Shown: positions 1-8,987 of the stretch, piece after piece
Layout: every line of letters begins with the position of its first letter
Numbering within the stretch: position 1 is the stretch's first letter
Source of the DNA: Algoriphagus aestuarii
GTDB taxonomy: Bacteria > Bacteroidota > Bacteroidia > Cytophagales > Cyclobacteriaceae
Assembly: GCA_017051695.1 (NCBI GenBank)
Contig: JAFIDK010000001.1
Location: forward strand, 1 to 64,000
Direction: 5' to 3'
DNA: 64,000 nt
Made by a program: the position numbers and the translations under genes
The notes under the pieces: generated by a model
Database searches by the model: none
Seen by the model: the letters and a program-made list of their open reading frames with translations, nothing else
Told to the model about the DNA's origin: nothing

Positions 1-97
<97 letters not shown>

Positions 98-312
98 AAA
101 TTATCATTATATACACTGTCCATATGACCGCCTCTTCGGCAAATCACATAAACCTTCCCTCGTCTTTCTCAGGTTATTAATTTTTTTCGCCTTACATCAC
201 TTCAAAGAACTTGATATCGGACATTTCCGATTTCTGTCAAAAAACCTCCTTTACGGGCTGTTTTTCAATATTTTTTTATTTTTTCTTCCCTATCTCTTTT
301 CGATTGGGGTTG
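98..312 (-). other. rRNA operon leader
   Basis: AT-rich leader between the proximal rRNA promoter and the 16S 5' end. It contains long T/A runs and no credible reading frame. It would form the 5' external spacer of the rRNA precursor. I see no clear boxA in it, but I could not fold it. Confidence 0.6.
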
Positions 313-343
313 CAAAGGTAGCGGAAGTTTTTTCATTCACAAA
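313..343 (-). promoter_or_regulatory. rRNA promoter P1
   Basis: On the minus strand: TTTG (343-340), a 19-nt spacer, then TACCTTTG (320-313). This is a perfect match to the Bacteroidota sigma-ABfr consensus TTTG-N19-TAnnTTTG, and it is followed by GCAACCCCAATC. It points at the 16S gene about 215 nt downstream. Confidence 0.85.
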
Positions 344-474
344 CACTTTTTTAAAATTATTTTAAAAGTTTTGTTTTGACCTTCTCCGATAAAATGTCAA
401 TTCTTTATTAACCATTCATCAGTTTTTCCCGCCTTTCAATTTCAATCTATAGCCGTTTGCGTTGATTGGGAGTG

Positions 475-505
475 CAAATATCGGAGGATTATTTGACTCT
501 GCAAT
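475..505 (-). promoter_or_regulatory. rRNA promoter P2 (distal, weaker)
   Basis: On the minus strand: ATTG (505-502), a 19-nt spacer, then GATATTTG (482-475), followed by GCACTCCCAATC. The spacer length and the initially transcribed sequence match P1 (GCAACCCCAATC). It therefore looks like a second, degenerate copy of the rRNA promoter about 160 nt upstream. Confidence 0.5.
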
Positions 506-560
506 ACCATCTCGCAAAAAAAACCTCTATCGCACATAACTTACTGATACCGAAACGGAA

Positions 561-609
561 AAAATTTAAATAAAAAATAAGCCCTGAGAAAAGGAATCCC
601 AGGGCTTAT
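561..609 (-). terminator. Intrinsic terminator of the DUF1080 pair
   Basis: A perfect 10-bp inverted repeat, ATAAGCCCTG (577-586) with CAGGGCTTAT (600-609), is followed on the minus strand by a T-rich run. It lies 20 nt past the stop codon of the DUF1080 gene and insulates that operon from the rRNA promoters. Confidence 0.88.
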
Positions 610-630
610 ACTTTGAACTTGTTGCTCAAG

Positions 631-1227
631 TTAAAGCTTTTTCAAAACAATGTTTCGCCAATACACTTTAATACCGCCACCATCATGGATTTGAAGGCAA
701 ACTCCTCCTTTTCCTTCACCAATTTTAGCATCTGTGAAGTTCACCATTTCATGACCATTCAAATATGATGTAACATTATCACCTTTCACCACAATCTTCA
801 TTTTATTCCATTCTCCAAACTTCAAATATTTATCTTTTTCCGGATCAGGCTTAATTAACCAACCTCTTCCATACGATTCATAAATACCTCCTGTGTCATG
901 CCCTGGAGGAGCTACCTCCACTTGCCAGCCAGAAACTTTGGTGCCATCTACAGTAGAACGAATAAAAACACCTGAGTTACCATTAGCTTCCTGCTTAAAT
1001 TCTAAAGTTATCTCAAAATCATCGTATTGCTCGTTAGTCCCAAGATATCCATACCCTTTATCTGGTCCGCTTTCAGAAATAAGCAATCCATCCTCCACAT
1101 ACCATTTCTCTGTACCGTAAATTGTCCAACCAGTAAGATCTTTGCCATTGAACAATTTTTCTTTTTTCTGAGCGAAAGTGATATTCGCAGTTGCTAACAA
1201 AATTGCCAGCACTAATAGTTTTCTCAT
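631..1227 (-). CDS. Secreted DUF1080 / 3-keto-disaccharide hydrolase-like protein
   Basis: A 198-residue protein with a Sec signal peptide (residues 1-19, ending ITFAQ), then one DUF1080 (PF06439) beta-sandwich, opening with LFNGKDLTGW and containing NSGVFIRS, the typical signature. Members of this family are concanavalin-like folds; some hydrolyse 3-keto-glycosides. The ATG overlaps the stop of the upstream DUF1080 gene (ATGA at 1227-1224), so the two are translationally coupled. It is last in its operon, before a strong terminator. The substrate cannot be read from sequence. The family is certain; the enzymatic role is inferred. Confidence 0.88.
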   Translation of the reverse strand: MRKLLVLAILLATANITFAQKKEKLFNGKDLTGWTIYGTEKWYVEDGLLISESGPDKGYGYLGTNEQYDDFEITLEFKQEANGNSGVFIRSTVDGTKVSGWQVEVAPPGHDTGGIYESYGRGWLIKPDPEKDKYLKFGEWNKMKIVVKGDNVTSYLNGHEMVNFTDAKIGEGKGGVCLQIHDGGGIKVYWRNIVLKKL

Positions 1228-1985
1228 AGTTCTTTAATTTTAATATTTTTAAACCAAGTCACAGCACCGTGATCTTGAAGTGAAATCAATCCTTTTTTTG
1301 CAATCGCATAATCAGGAAAATCATTCCATTTTCCAGAATTCCGAGCCGCAGTCCATTCTTCTGAATACGGCACAAATTCAACTGTCTTCTTACCATTTAA
1401 CCAATAACTGGACCCTTTTTCAGAAAAAATGATTTTGGAATGATTCCACTCGCCTGCTGGCTTAACAGCCCCTTCATAATCAGGTTCAGTCATCGCATAA
1501 TCTGCTCCAATTGACTGCCACTTTTCCAAAGGATCAGGAAAACCCAACTGATCGATTACCTGATATTCAGGACCTGTTTCATATGGAGCATGATATTTTG
1601 GATCTTCCACCACATGGTATAATACACCACTATTTCCTCCTGGAGAAATTTTCCAGTCCCATTCCATCTCAAACTCCTCGAATTCCATCGGTCCAAAAAC
1701 TATATCTCCACCAATGTCTCCACCTTTACCCAATGCTTTTAAAGCACCATCCTCTACTGTCCAACCCTCTGGAAATGTATCACCATTAAACGCTCTCCAT
1801 CCCGATGGATCCTCTCCGTCAAATAAAAGCATCCACCCCCCAACTTTTTCATCTTCAGTTAGGGTATTATCAGGTACCACGACCTCCTCCACAACTTCTA
1901 CTTCAGTTGCCTCCTCAGCTGGCTTAGGCCCACAAGCCACAGCCAAACCAATCAAAGCTATCCAGGCTAATCTTGTGTTTTTCAT
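1224..1985 (-). CDS. DUF1080 / 3-keto-disaccharide hydrolase-like lipoprotein
   Basis: About 253 residues. I take the ATG at 1985: the longer frame begins at a TTG, and from this ATG a clean lipoprotein signal (LAVAC lipobox) emerges. The mature part has a Glu/Val-rich acidic linker (about residues 20-45), then a DUF1080 domain with MLLFDGEDPSGW and NSGVLYHVVED. It is expected to be lipid-anchored, at the outer membrane or in the periplasm. Four-nt overlap with the following secreted DUF1080 gene suggests the two work together, plausibly on oxidised sugars. No promoter was identified with confidence. Confidence 0.87.
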   Translation of the reverse strand: MKNTRLAWIALIGLAVACGPKPAEEATEVEVVEEVVVPDNTLTEDEKVGGWMLLFDGEDPSGWRAFNGDTFPEGWTVEDGALKALGKGGDIGGDIVFGPMEFEEFEMEWDWKISPGGNSGVLYHVVEDPKYHAPYETGPEYQVIDQLGFPDPLEKWQSIGADYAMTEPDYEGAVKPAGEWNHSKIIFSEKGSSYWLNGKKTVEFVPYSEEWTAARNSGKWNDFPDYAIAKKGLISLQDHGAVTWFKNIKIKEL

Positions 1986-2104
1986 GTTAATATTTATTAC
2001 GTTTTTATGTTTCAATTCAATTTGAAGTCAAAAGTTAATTGAAATTTTTAAATAAGTTATTTTAGAAAACCAATTTTTTCATGAGTGGTCTCTTCCCTTT
2101 CAAT

Positions 2105-2872
2105 CTATTCTCCAAATGTCTCGGTGAAATAATTTCTGGCTCCCAATAATCTACTTCCATACCATGAGAAAAACTCTCCATCAACCAAACTCACTTTCGA
2201 TTTTGGAAAATTGTTTTGAAAATATTCCAAATGCTTCTGTTTAAATGGGAATGGCTCGGAGCTTAACATGATATATTCCGGGTGCAGCTTTTCTAATTCC
2301 GCTTTAGTTACTACAGGATACCTCTTGTCTTTTACCAAATTTTCAAATCCGGAAAAAGTAAGCATTTCATCAATAAACGTATCTTTCCCCGCCACCATGA
2401 TAGGATCATTCCATATTAAATACACACAGGTTCCTTTTCTCGTCAATGGTGTTTCAAAGTCACGTCTCAATTGCTCCACAAATTCGCTTGACTTTTCTTT
2501 TACGTTCAGCAATTCACCCAACTTCTGAATCATCTCTAAGCTATCCCTAACAGAAGTAATATCACTCATCCAAACCGGATATTTGGACATCAATTGTTCA
2601 ATCCCCTCTTTTTCATTTTCCTCTTTATTTCCAATAACCAGGTCTGGCTTCAACAAATCAACTACCTCCATTCGGTAATTTTTTGTACCACCGATGATGG
2701 TTTTTGTCTTTCTTAGTCCAGCAGGATGGATGCAAAACTTTGTCACCCCTACAAGTCTTTCCTCCAAACCCAAATCAATCAATAATTCAGTTTGAGAAGG
2801 CACCAACGAAATGATCCTCTGGGGAGGAGAAAGAATGAATAATTTGCGGTTGAGTTGGTCTGTGTGATACAT
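2105..2872 (-). CDS. Helical-backbone metal/cobalamin receptor (BtuF-like)
   Basis: A 255-residue protein of the periplasmic binding protein type 2 family (PF01497, BtuF/FhuD fold). N-terminal RIISLVPSQTELLIDLGLEE and KPDLVIGNKEEN are diagnostic. Family members bind cobalamin or Fe/heme chelates for ABC import. It has no signal peptide or lipobox: the ATG is followed by YHTDQLNRKLFILSPP. It may therefore act in the cytoplasm, or the annotated start hides an unusual export signal. No permease or ATPase gene is adjacent. It is followed within 120 nt by the DUF1080 genes, but a shared function is not evident. Confidence 0.8.
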   Translation of the reverse strand: MYHTDQLNRKLFILSPPQRIISLVPSQTELLIDLGLEERLVGVTKFCIHPAGLRKTKTIIGGTKNYRMEVVDLLKPDLVIGNKEENEKEGIEQLMSKYPVWMSDITSVRDSLEMIQKLGELLNVKEKSSEFVEQLRRDFETPLTRKGTCVYLIWNDPIMVAGKDTFIDEMLTFSGFENLVKDKRYPVVTKAELEKLHPEYIMLSSEPFPFKQKHLEYFQNNFPKSKVSLVDGEFFSWYGSRLLGARNYFTETFGE

Positions 2873-2879
2873 TATTTAT

Positions 2880-2918
2880 AAAAAAGCAAATGCCCTGAAG
2901 AAACATTCATTCAGGACA
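2880..2918 (-). terminator. Intrinsic terminator after the M42 peptidase gene
   Basis: On the minus strand TGTCCTGAA (2918-2910) pairs with TTCAGGGCA (2899-2891) over 9 bp with one G-U pair. A T-rich tail follows, just before the ATG of the BtuF-like gene. It may reduce read-through into that gene. Confidence 0.7.
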
Positions 2919-2929
2919 TTAGTCCCAAA

Positions 2930-4012
2930 TCACTTGATATATCTGAAATCAAATGTTGGATCAAAACCCAACAAAAATTCATACATCAAATTGATAACTT
3001 GGGCAATATCCTCTTTGCTCGCAGTTTCTACTGTTGTGTGCATGTATTTTAGTGGGAGAGAAATCAATGCCGATGGGACGCCTTCATTGGAGTATGCAAA
3101 TGCATCAGTATCTGTTCCCGTTACTCTGGAAGCTGCAGACCTCTGAAAAGGAATATCCTTTTCCTTTGCTGTATCTATGATCAAATCCAGCAATTTTTTA
3201 TGAACTGAAGCTCCATAAGTCAAAACTGGTCCTTTACCTGCTGTAAAATCTCCACTTGTCACCTTATTATATAAAGGAGCTGTGGTATCGTGACAAACGT
3301 CAGTAATGATCGCAGCATTGGGTTTGATTTTAGAGGCAATCATTTGGGCACCTCTTAAACCGATTTCTTCTTGTACCGCATTCACCACATAAAGCCCGAA
3401 AGGCAACTTCACTCCTGATTCTTTGATTTTTTTAGCAACTTGGGCAATCATATATCCTCCGATTCTATTGTCCAGTGCTCTTCCAGAATAGAATTTATTA
3501 TTCAACTCGATCAATTCATCTTTGAAAGTAATGACACAGCCTACGTGAATCCCCATTTCTACGACTTCATTTTTTGATCGAGCTCCCACATCGATAAAGA
3601 TATTATCCAAAGTCGGCGCATCTTCTTTCCCCTCTTTTCGGACGTGAATCGCCGGCCAGCCAAAAACCCCCGGGATCATCCCCTTATCCGTATGGATATT
3701 CACTCGCATCGAAGGGGCTATCATATGATCCGAGCCTCCATTTCTTCTCACATAGATGTACCCGTCGTCTTTTATATAGCTTACAAACCAGCTGATTTCA
3801 TCAGCATGGGCCTCAATTACCACTTTGTATTCAGACTCAGGATTAAACACTGCGACTGCCGTTCCATAATTATCCGTGAAATAATCATCCACAAACGGTT
3901 TGATATAATCCAACCAAATTTGCTGTCCAGAAGCCTCAAATCCTGTAGGTGAAGCATTATTGAGATATTTTGTAAGAAAAGCTTTCTCTTCTTTAGTGAT
4001 CGTATCGCTCAT
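2930..4012 (-). CDS. M42 family aminopeptidase (glutamyl aminopeptidase-like)
   Basis: A 360-residue cytosolic di-zinc aminopeptidase of peptidase family M42, which forms large tetrahedral dodecamers that trim peptides. The metal-site motifs are present in order: EAHADEI, GRALDNRIGG, VQEEIGLRG (general base Glu followed by Glu ligand), ITDVCHDT, and a C-terminal KYMHTTVE histidine. Length fits the family (340-360). ATG at 4012. Terminated by a hairpin immediately downstream. Substrate preference (Glu, Leu, Lys) cannot be inferred. Confidence 0.93.
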   Translation of the reverse strand: MSDTITKEEKAFLTKYLNNASPTGFEASGQQIWLDYIKPFVDDYFTDNYGTAVAVFNPESEYKVVIEAHADEISWFVSYIKDDGYIYVRRNGGSDHMIAPSMRVNIHTDKGMIPGVFGWPAIHVRKEGKEDAPTLDNIFIDVGARSKNEVVEMGIHVGCVITFKDELIELNNKFYSGRALDNRIGGYMIAQVAKKIKESGVKLPFGLYVVNAVQEEIGLRGAQMIASKIKPNAAIITDVCHDTTAPLYNKVTSGDFTAGKGPVLTYGASVHKKLLDLIIDTAKEKDIPFQRSAASRVTGTDTDAFAYSNEGVPSALISLPLKYMHTTVETASKEDIAQVINLMYEFLLGFDPTFDFRYIK

Positions 4013-4133
4013 AAATTTTTATTTCCTGTCTCTAGGACTGAACCCAAAAACAGGTGAAGTTTTAATTGATTTTAATTATTTCTGATGTCAGAAACGGGTT
4101 CTGACCAAATAAAATTGAGACTAATTCCCAGGA

Positions 4134-5717
4134 TTATAGAGGGATATTCCCATGCTTTTTTCTCGGAATTTTATCCACTTTATTTTCCAGCATTTTAAAT
4201 GCCTTGATCAGTTTAATCCGGGTTTCGGATGGGATAATTACCTCATCTATAAATCCACGGTGTGCAGCACGGTAAGGATTGGCAAATTTTGCTGTGTATT
4301 CATCAACTTTTTCCTGAAGCTTTGCCTCTGGATCTTTTGCTTCTGCTATCTCCTTTTTGAAAATGATCTCAGCAGCACCTTTGGCCCCCATTACCGCAAT
4401 TTCAGCTGTAGGCCAGGCGAAATTCAGATCTGCTCCTATATGCTTGGAGTTCATTACATCATAGGCACCTCCATAGGCTTTTCTGGTAATCACCGTGATT
4501 CTAGGAACAGTCGCTTCCGAAAATGCATACAATAATTTTGCACCATTGGATATTATTCCGTTCCATTCCTGATCAGTACCGGGCAAGAATCCAGGTACAT
4601 CCACCAAAACCAATAGTGGGACATTAAAACTATCACATGTCCGGACAAATCTTGCTGCCTTTACGGAGGCGTCATTATCTAATACTCCTGCCATAGATTG
4701 AGGCTGATTTCCCACCACTCCTATGCTTCTACCTCCTATCCGGGCAAAGCCAACCACTATATTATCAGCAAAATTCTCATGAACCTCCAGAAACGAATCC
4801 TCATCCACAATGCCTTTCACAGCGTCTCGAATATCATAGGGATGGTTGGGATTTTCCGGAATCAAGCTATCTAATTCCTTTCTGCTTTCATCCTCTGCCA
4901 ATTCATACGCATAAACCGGAGCAATCTCCTCACAGTTTTGAGGCATATAGCTTAGAAGCTTTTTGATATGCTGAATGCAAGCAAGTTCATTTGCACATGC
5001 AAAATGAGTCACTCCGCTTTTTGTACTGTGAGCAGAAGCTCCTCCTAATTCCTCCGCAGACACATTTTCTTGTGTCACAGTTTTAACCACATTTGGGCCT
5101 GTCACAAACATATAAGAAGTGTTCTCTACCATCAAAATAAAATCAGTGATAGCCGGAGAATAAACTGCTCCACCTGCGCAAGGCCCCATAATGGCAGAAA
5201 TTTGCGGTACAACACCCGAAGCGAGTGTGTTTCTATAAAATATATCAGCATATCCACCCAGAGAATTTACTCCCTCCTGGATTCTTGCTCCTCCTGAATC
5301 ATTTAGGCCAATGACAGGAGCCCCGTTTTTCATGGCCATGTCCATGATCTTACAGATTTTCTCCGCGTGAGTTTCAGAAAGAGACCCTCCGAAAACCGTA
5401 AAATCCTGGGAAAAAACATATACCAATCTACCATTTACCTCTCCATACCCGGTGATGACCCCATCTCCTAAATAATGTTCTTTATCCAGACCAAAGTCTT
5501 TGGCACGATGCATGACGAATTTATCTATTTCCTGAAATGTACCCTCGTCTATCAGTAAATCCACTCGTTCGCGTGCGGTGAGTTTACCTTTTTTATGCTG
5601 GGCTTCTATTCTTTTTTCACCTCCACCAAGCAAGGCTTCATTATTTTTCTCATTCAGCAGTCTTAACTTCCCTTCTATTCCGGGCAAAGTATAATTGGGT
5701 TTATTCGATTGATTCAT
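4134..5717 (-). CDS. pccB: Propionyl-CoA carboxylase beta chain (carboxyltransferase)
   Basis: About 527 residues, two crotonase-like halves. It transfers CO2 from carboxybiotin to an acyl-CoA to give (S)-methylmalonyl-CoA. Oxyanion-hole glycines are seen at [12 protein letters not shown] in the N half and [10 protein letters not shown] in the C half. The Asp of GGAYD corresponds to the residue that favours propionyl- over acetyl-CoA in actinobacterial PccB. I chose the ATG at 5717: the longer frame starts at a TTG inside the promoter -7 box. The biotin-carboxylase/BCCP partner is not in the window. A 7-bp hairpin (4087-4105) follows, but lacks a T tract. Confidence 0.9.
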   Translation of the reverse strand: MNQSNKPNYTLPGIEGKLRLLNEKNNEALLGGGEKRIEAQHKKGKLTARERVDLLIDEGTFQEIDKFVMHRAKDFGLDKEHYLGDGVITGYGEVNGRLVYVFSQDFTVFGGSLSETHAEKICKIMDMAMKNGAPVIGLNDSGGARIQEGVNSLGGYADIFYRNTLASGVVPQISAIMGPCAGGAVYSPAITDFILMVENTSYMFVTGPNVVKTVTQENVSAEELGGASAHSTKSGVTHFACANELACIQHIKKLLSYMPQNCEEIAPVYAYELAEDESRKELDSLIPENPNHPYDIRDAVKGIVDEDSFLEVHENFADNIVVGFARIGGRSIGVVGNQPQSMAGVLDNDASVKAARFVRTCDSFNVPLLVLVDVPGFLPGTDQEWNGIISNGAKLLYAFSEATVPRITVITRKAYGGAYDVMNSKHIGADLNFAWPTAEIAVMGAKGAAEIIFKKEIAEAKDPEAKLQEKVDEYTAKFANPYRAAHRGFIDEVIIPSETRIKLIKAFKMLENKVDKIPRKKHGNIPL

Positions 5718-5738
5718 GAACTCAGTTTTAGATTCTTT

Positions 5739-5746
5739 CAAATATA
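5739..5746 (-). promoter_or_regulatory. Promoter -7 element of pccB
   Basis: TATATTTG on the minus strand, an exact TAnnTTTG match, 22 nt upstream of the chosen ATG. No good TTTG -33 element is visible at the expected spacing. The match covers the upstream TTG start candidate, which argues against it. Confidence 0.5.
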
Positions 5747-5946
5747 ATAGGCTTTTTGGGGGAAGGAAATCAAGATCCCTAAAGGAAGTGTCATTAGATT
5801 AAAAAAGCCCCAAATTCACATTGAATTTCCTTCCTAATCTTCTCCTTACCAAATACTCACCAAAAAAACATTTAATAAAATCAGAAGGAAAAGGGCTCAT
5901 TTCAAATAACTTTCTATATTCGCCCATCCAAAAAAATTGGCAGCAT

Positions 5947-6888
5947 ATGAGTACCCAGAAGGCAGCGGTAATAGATATGGGGACCAATACATTTCATTTG
6001 TTATTGGTAGAATTGAATGAGTCAGGATTCAAGACGATTTACAAGGAAAAAATCCCTGTAAAGCTGGGAAAGGGTGGAATCAACCAAAATCAACTCGCAG
6101 AAGACGCTCAAAAAAGAGCATTCCATACGTTAAAACATTTCAAAAACCTGATTGATGGAGAACATATCGATCAGGTTTTTGCTTTTGCTACCTCTGCTGT
6201 CCGCAATGCTGATAACGGGCTGGCATTTGTCCAGAAAGTCAAAGAGGATATTGGGATTTCCATTCAGGTCATTTCCGGAGAAGAAGAAGCCCAGATGATT
6301 TATGAAGGAATTTGCCTTTCAGGTTCACTCAATGGACAGGTTGAATTAATGATGGACATTGGTGGTGGGTCTGTGGAATTCATTATCGGTACTTCTCAGG
6401 AAGTTTTTTGGAAGCAAAGTTTTGAAATCGGTGGACAAAGATTATTGGAGCTCTTCCATTATCATGACCCGATTTTACCTGAAGAAATCACCAAATTAGA
6501 AGAATACTTAGAGATAAAATTAGCGCCCTTATTGGAGGCAATTCAAACTTATAAACCAACTGGTTTGGTCGGAGCATCAGGAACCTTTGACACTTTGACA
6601 GATATCTATTTCGAATCCATGCTGCAATGTAAACTTACGGGCCAACATGTTTTTGAATTGCCGGTTGATGAGTTTGAAAAAATCCACCACATGCTGCTCA
6701 CCAAAAACAAGGAAGAAAGATTGCTTATTCCAGGCATGATTCCTATGCGAGTTGACATGATCGTGGTGGCGTCCAGTTTGATTGAATTTATCCTGCGGTA
6801 TATTCCTGTTAAATCCATGACCTGCTCACATTATGCGCTGAAAGAGGGAGCAATCTCCAGAGTAATGAAGCAATTTGCAGCAATCTAG
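5947..6888 (+). CDS. ppx: Ppx/GppA exopolyphosphatase family phosphatase
   Basis: 313 residues from ATG 5947; the upstream extension starts with a non-ATG codon and has no family similarity. ASKHA-fold phosphatase motifs are all present: VIDMGTNTFHLLL (phosphate 1), SAVRNADNG, SGEEEAQMIYEG (catalytic Glu region), DIGGGSVEF (phosphate 2) and GASGTFDTL. It removes terminal phosphate from polyphosphate or pppGpp. It is the short form without the C-terminal HD domain, as is common in Bacteroidota. A weak -7-like TATATTCG lies at 5915-5922. Confidence 0.92.
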   Translation: MSTQKAAVIDMGTNTFHLLLVELNESGFKTIYKEKIPVKLGKGGINQNQLAEDAQKRAFHTLKHFKNLIDGEHIDQVFAFATSAVRNADNGLAFVQKVKEDIGISIQVISGEEEAQMIYEGICLSGSLNGQVELMMDIGGGSVEFIIGTSQEVFWKQSFEIGGQRLLELFHYHDPILPEEITKLEEYLEIKLAPLLEAIQTYKPTGLVGASGTFDTLTDIYFESMLQCKLTGQHVFELPVDEFEKIHHMLLTKNKEERLLIPGMIPMRVDMIVVASSLIEFILRYIPVKSMTCSHYALKEGAISRVMKQFAAI

Positions 6889-6890
6889 GT

Positions 6891-6920
6891 AAGACTCTAA
6901 ATCAAGTCTTTCTTATTTCT
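6891..6920 (+). terminator. Probable intrinsic terminator of ppx
   Basis: AAGACT (6891-6896) pairs with AGTCTT (6905-6910), then TCTTATTTCT. Short stem, imperfect T tract, but placed directly after the ppx stop. Confidence 0.45.
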
Positions 6921-6964
6921 ATAAATAAGCCCATTTGAAGGCTAATCATCAAATTCAAAAATCC

Positions 6965-8035
6965 ATGACCTATTCTTACGAACAACTCCGTGATTTCACT
7001 TTTGGGATGTTGACCAAAATCGGTTGCCCAGAAGATCAGGCAAAAACCGCAACAGAAGTTTTACTTTCTGCTGATCTGAGAGGAGTCGATAGTCATGGGG
7101 TTGCCAGGCTTTCAGGTTATGTGAGGCTTTGGGAAAAAGGTAGAATCAATGCCACTCCTTCCCTAAAAATCGTCCATGAAACACCCTCCACTGCTGTAGT
7201 AGATGGTGATGGAGGTTTAGGTTTGGTCGTAGCTCCTTTTGCTATGCAAGTGGCCATCGACAAAGCCAAAAATGCAGGAACAGGCTGGGTTTCGGTAAAA
7301 AACTCCAACCATTATGGGATTGCAGGCTATCATGCCATGATGGCTTTGCAACATGATATGATCGGGATTTCCTTGACTAACGCCAGTCCTTTGGTTTCCC
7401 CGACTTTTTCGAAGGAAAGATTATTAGGCACCAATCCTATCTCGGTAGCTATTCCGGCAAAAGACCAACCAGCATTTGTAGCGGATATGGCTACAACCAC
7501 TGCTGCCAATGGAAAGCTGGAGATTCTACAACGCAAGGGAATGGATACACCAACAGGATGGGTCCAAGACAAAGATGGAAATCCTACGACTTCTGCCAAC
7601 GGAGTTAAAGATGGCGGGGCTTTACTTCCTTTAGGAGGAGATCGGGAGCACGGTTCTCATAAAGGCTACGCGCTGGGTTCTATTGTTGATATATTTTCTG
7701 CGGTTCTTTCAGGCGCCAATTACGGTCCTTGGGTTCCTCCATTCGTTGCTTTCCTAGAACCAGATCCTAATCCAGTTGGTGAAGGAATCGGGCACTTTTT
7801 CGGAGCAATGCGGGTGGATGCTTTCCGTCCTGCAGACGAGTTCAAAGCTCATATGGACAATTGGATTACAAGATTCAGAGCTGCTAAACCAACGCCAGGA
7901 AATGAAAAAGTATTAATCCCAGGCGATCCTGAGCGGGAATTAGAGGCAATCCGAATGAAAGAAGGTATACCTTTACTTGATCCGGTGGTGAAAGATTTGA
8001 CTGAATTGGGAGAGCGTTTTGGAGTGAAGTTTTAA
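6965..8035 (+). CDS. Ldh family (malate/L-lactate dehydrogenase type 2) oxidoreductase
   Basis: 356 residues from ATG 6965 (the longer frame starts at a TTG). Belongs to the NAD(P)-dependent MDH2/LDH2 family (PF02615), which reduces or oxidises 2-hydroxy acids such as malate, lactate, sulfolactate, ureidoglycolate or 2,3-diketogulonate. Family landmarks: DLRGVDSHGVARL near the N terminus, NSNHYGIAGYHAMMAL, GTNPISVAIPA, and the nucleotide-binding segment GSHKGYALG. A stretch near LLGTNP and PLGGDREHGSHKG is well conserved. No neighbour suggests the substrate. Confidence 0.9.
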   Translation: MTYSYEQLRDFTFGMLTKIGCPEDQAKTATEVLLSADLRGVDSHGVARLSGYVRLWEKGRINATPSLKIVHETPSTAVVDGDGGLGLVVAPFAMQVAIDKAKNAGTGWVSVKNSNHYGIAGYHAMMALQHDMIGISLTNASPLVSPTFSKERLLGTNPISVAIPAKDQPAFVADMATTTAANGKLEILQRKGMDTPTGWVQDKDGNPTTSANGVKDGGALLPLGGDREHGSHKGYALGSIVDIFSAVLSGANYGPWVPPFVAFLEPDPNPVGEGIGHFFGAMRVDAFRPADEFKAHMDNWITRFRAAKPTPGNEKVLIPGDPERELEAIRMKEGIPLLDPVVKDLTELGERFGVKF

Positions 8036-8094
8036 CTGTTTTTTCCTGTAAAAGCGCCATTTGGCATGAAAACATTTAAATTAGTTCAAAAACA

Positions 8095-8430
8095 ATGAGC
8101 CAAAAAATTGTTTTCGGGAATCCTTTTTCCATTAAAATTCTGAATTTCATTTTTTCAGGACTTTTAATCTTTACAAACATTTTCGTTTTTTTCCCATTCT
8201 CTTATTTAATCTTAAAGACAGGAGGAGGCCCTTTTGCATTTGGTATTTTGTTACTCCCCATTCAAATTATTTTACATCTATACTTAATTCCTGCCATATT
8301 ACCTCTAAAAAATAAAAATCAACATAACCGTACATACATCTGGCTAAATGGAATAGGTTCAACCGTAGCTATTTTCTGGTCAATATTAATCTTGAGTTCT
8401 TTAAAATCTTATCAGTATCTGTTCCAATAA
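8095..8430 (+). CDS. Small membrane protein of unknown function
   Basis: 111 residues with about three hydrophobic helices: residues 15-40, 48-70 and 84-103. The first two flank a GGGP turn. No family recognised. It starts a run of plus-strand genes with short gaps (20, 75 and 60 nt) that may be one transcript. ATG start; the loop between helices 2 and 3 (KNKNQHN) is basic, suggesting a cytoplasmic side. Confidence 0.6.
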   Translation: MSQKIVFGNPFSIKILNFIFSGLLIFTNIFVFFPFSYLILKTGGGPFAFGILLLPIQIILHLYLIPAILPLKNKNQHNRTYIWLNGIGSTVAIFWSILILSSLKSYQYLFQ

Positions 8431-8450
8431 ATCTTTTTTAACTTTAAACT

Positions 8451-8912
8451 ATGTCCATTCAACCCCTTATTTCCCGACCATCTTTCGAAGAAAACCCCAA
8501 ACTTGCAAAGCCAGCTAGTAAGTTGAGGTCTCTATTAGCTGCAATAGAAAAAAAAGAAATTTTACCATCTGTAGAAGGAAAAATCAATGAAATCATCACA
8601 GGTGTGAATGATTTCCCAGGTCCTGACCCCTTACTAATCAAACAGATTACCTCGGCACAAACAGCCATTTTAAAGTTGTTGGAAAAAGAACTCGGAATCT
8701 ATCCTAAAAATCATTTTCAAACTCTTTGGCTTACGATCGGCATGACAGCATTTGGTATTCCTATGGGGCTAGCTTTTGGGACTGCCATGGGAAACTTGGC
8801 ATTTTTAGGAATTGGTTTACCTATGGGAATGGCAATTGGAATCGCTATCGGAAACAGTAAAGACAAGGAAGCCGCTGCAAAAGGAAAACAACTAGACTGG
8901 CCATCGGAATAA
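8451..8912 (+). CDS. Protein with C-terminal glycine-zipper membrane segment, unknown function
   Basis: 153 residues. The first ~90 are soluble and probably helical. Residues ~92-135 form a Gly/Met/Ala-rich hydrophobic hairpin (TAFGIPMGLAFGTAMG then IGLPMGMAIGIAIG) with a repeated small-xxx-small pattern typical of glycine zippers. No signal peptide. It sits 20 nt behind the small three-helix membrane protein and may be co-expressed. Function unknown. Confidence 0.6.
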   Translation: MSIQPLISRPSFEENPKLAKPASKLRSLLAAIEKKEILPSVEGKINEIITGVNDFPGPDPLLIKQITSAQTAILKLLEKELGIYPKNHFQTLWLTIGMTAFGIPMGLAFGTAMGNLAFLGIGLPMGMAIGIAIGNSKDKEAAAKGKQLDWPSE

Positions 8913-8987
8913 GCTGATAATCAATTTTTTATTTTCATTCTAAATATTTTCCATTAATTTAATAGGTGACTAAACCATCTGTTTGTT

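Noticed and set aside
4087-4105. Hairpin GTCAGAA/TTCTGAC after pccB as a terminator
   Set aside because: Seven-bp stem but no T tract on the minus strand; left out as a feature.
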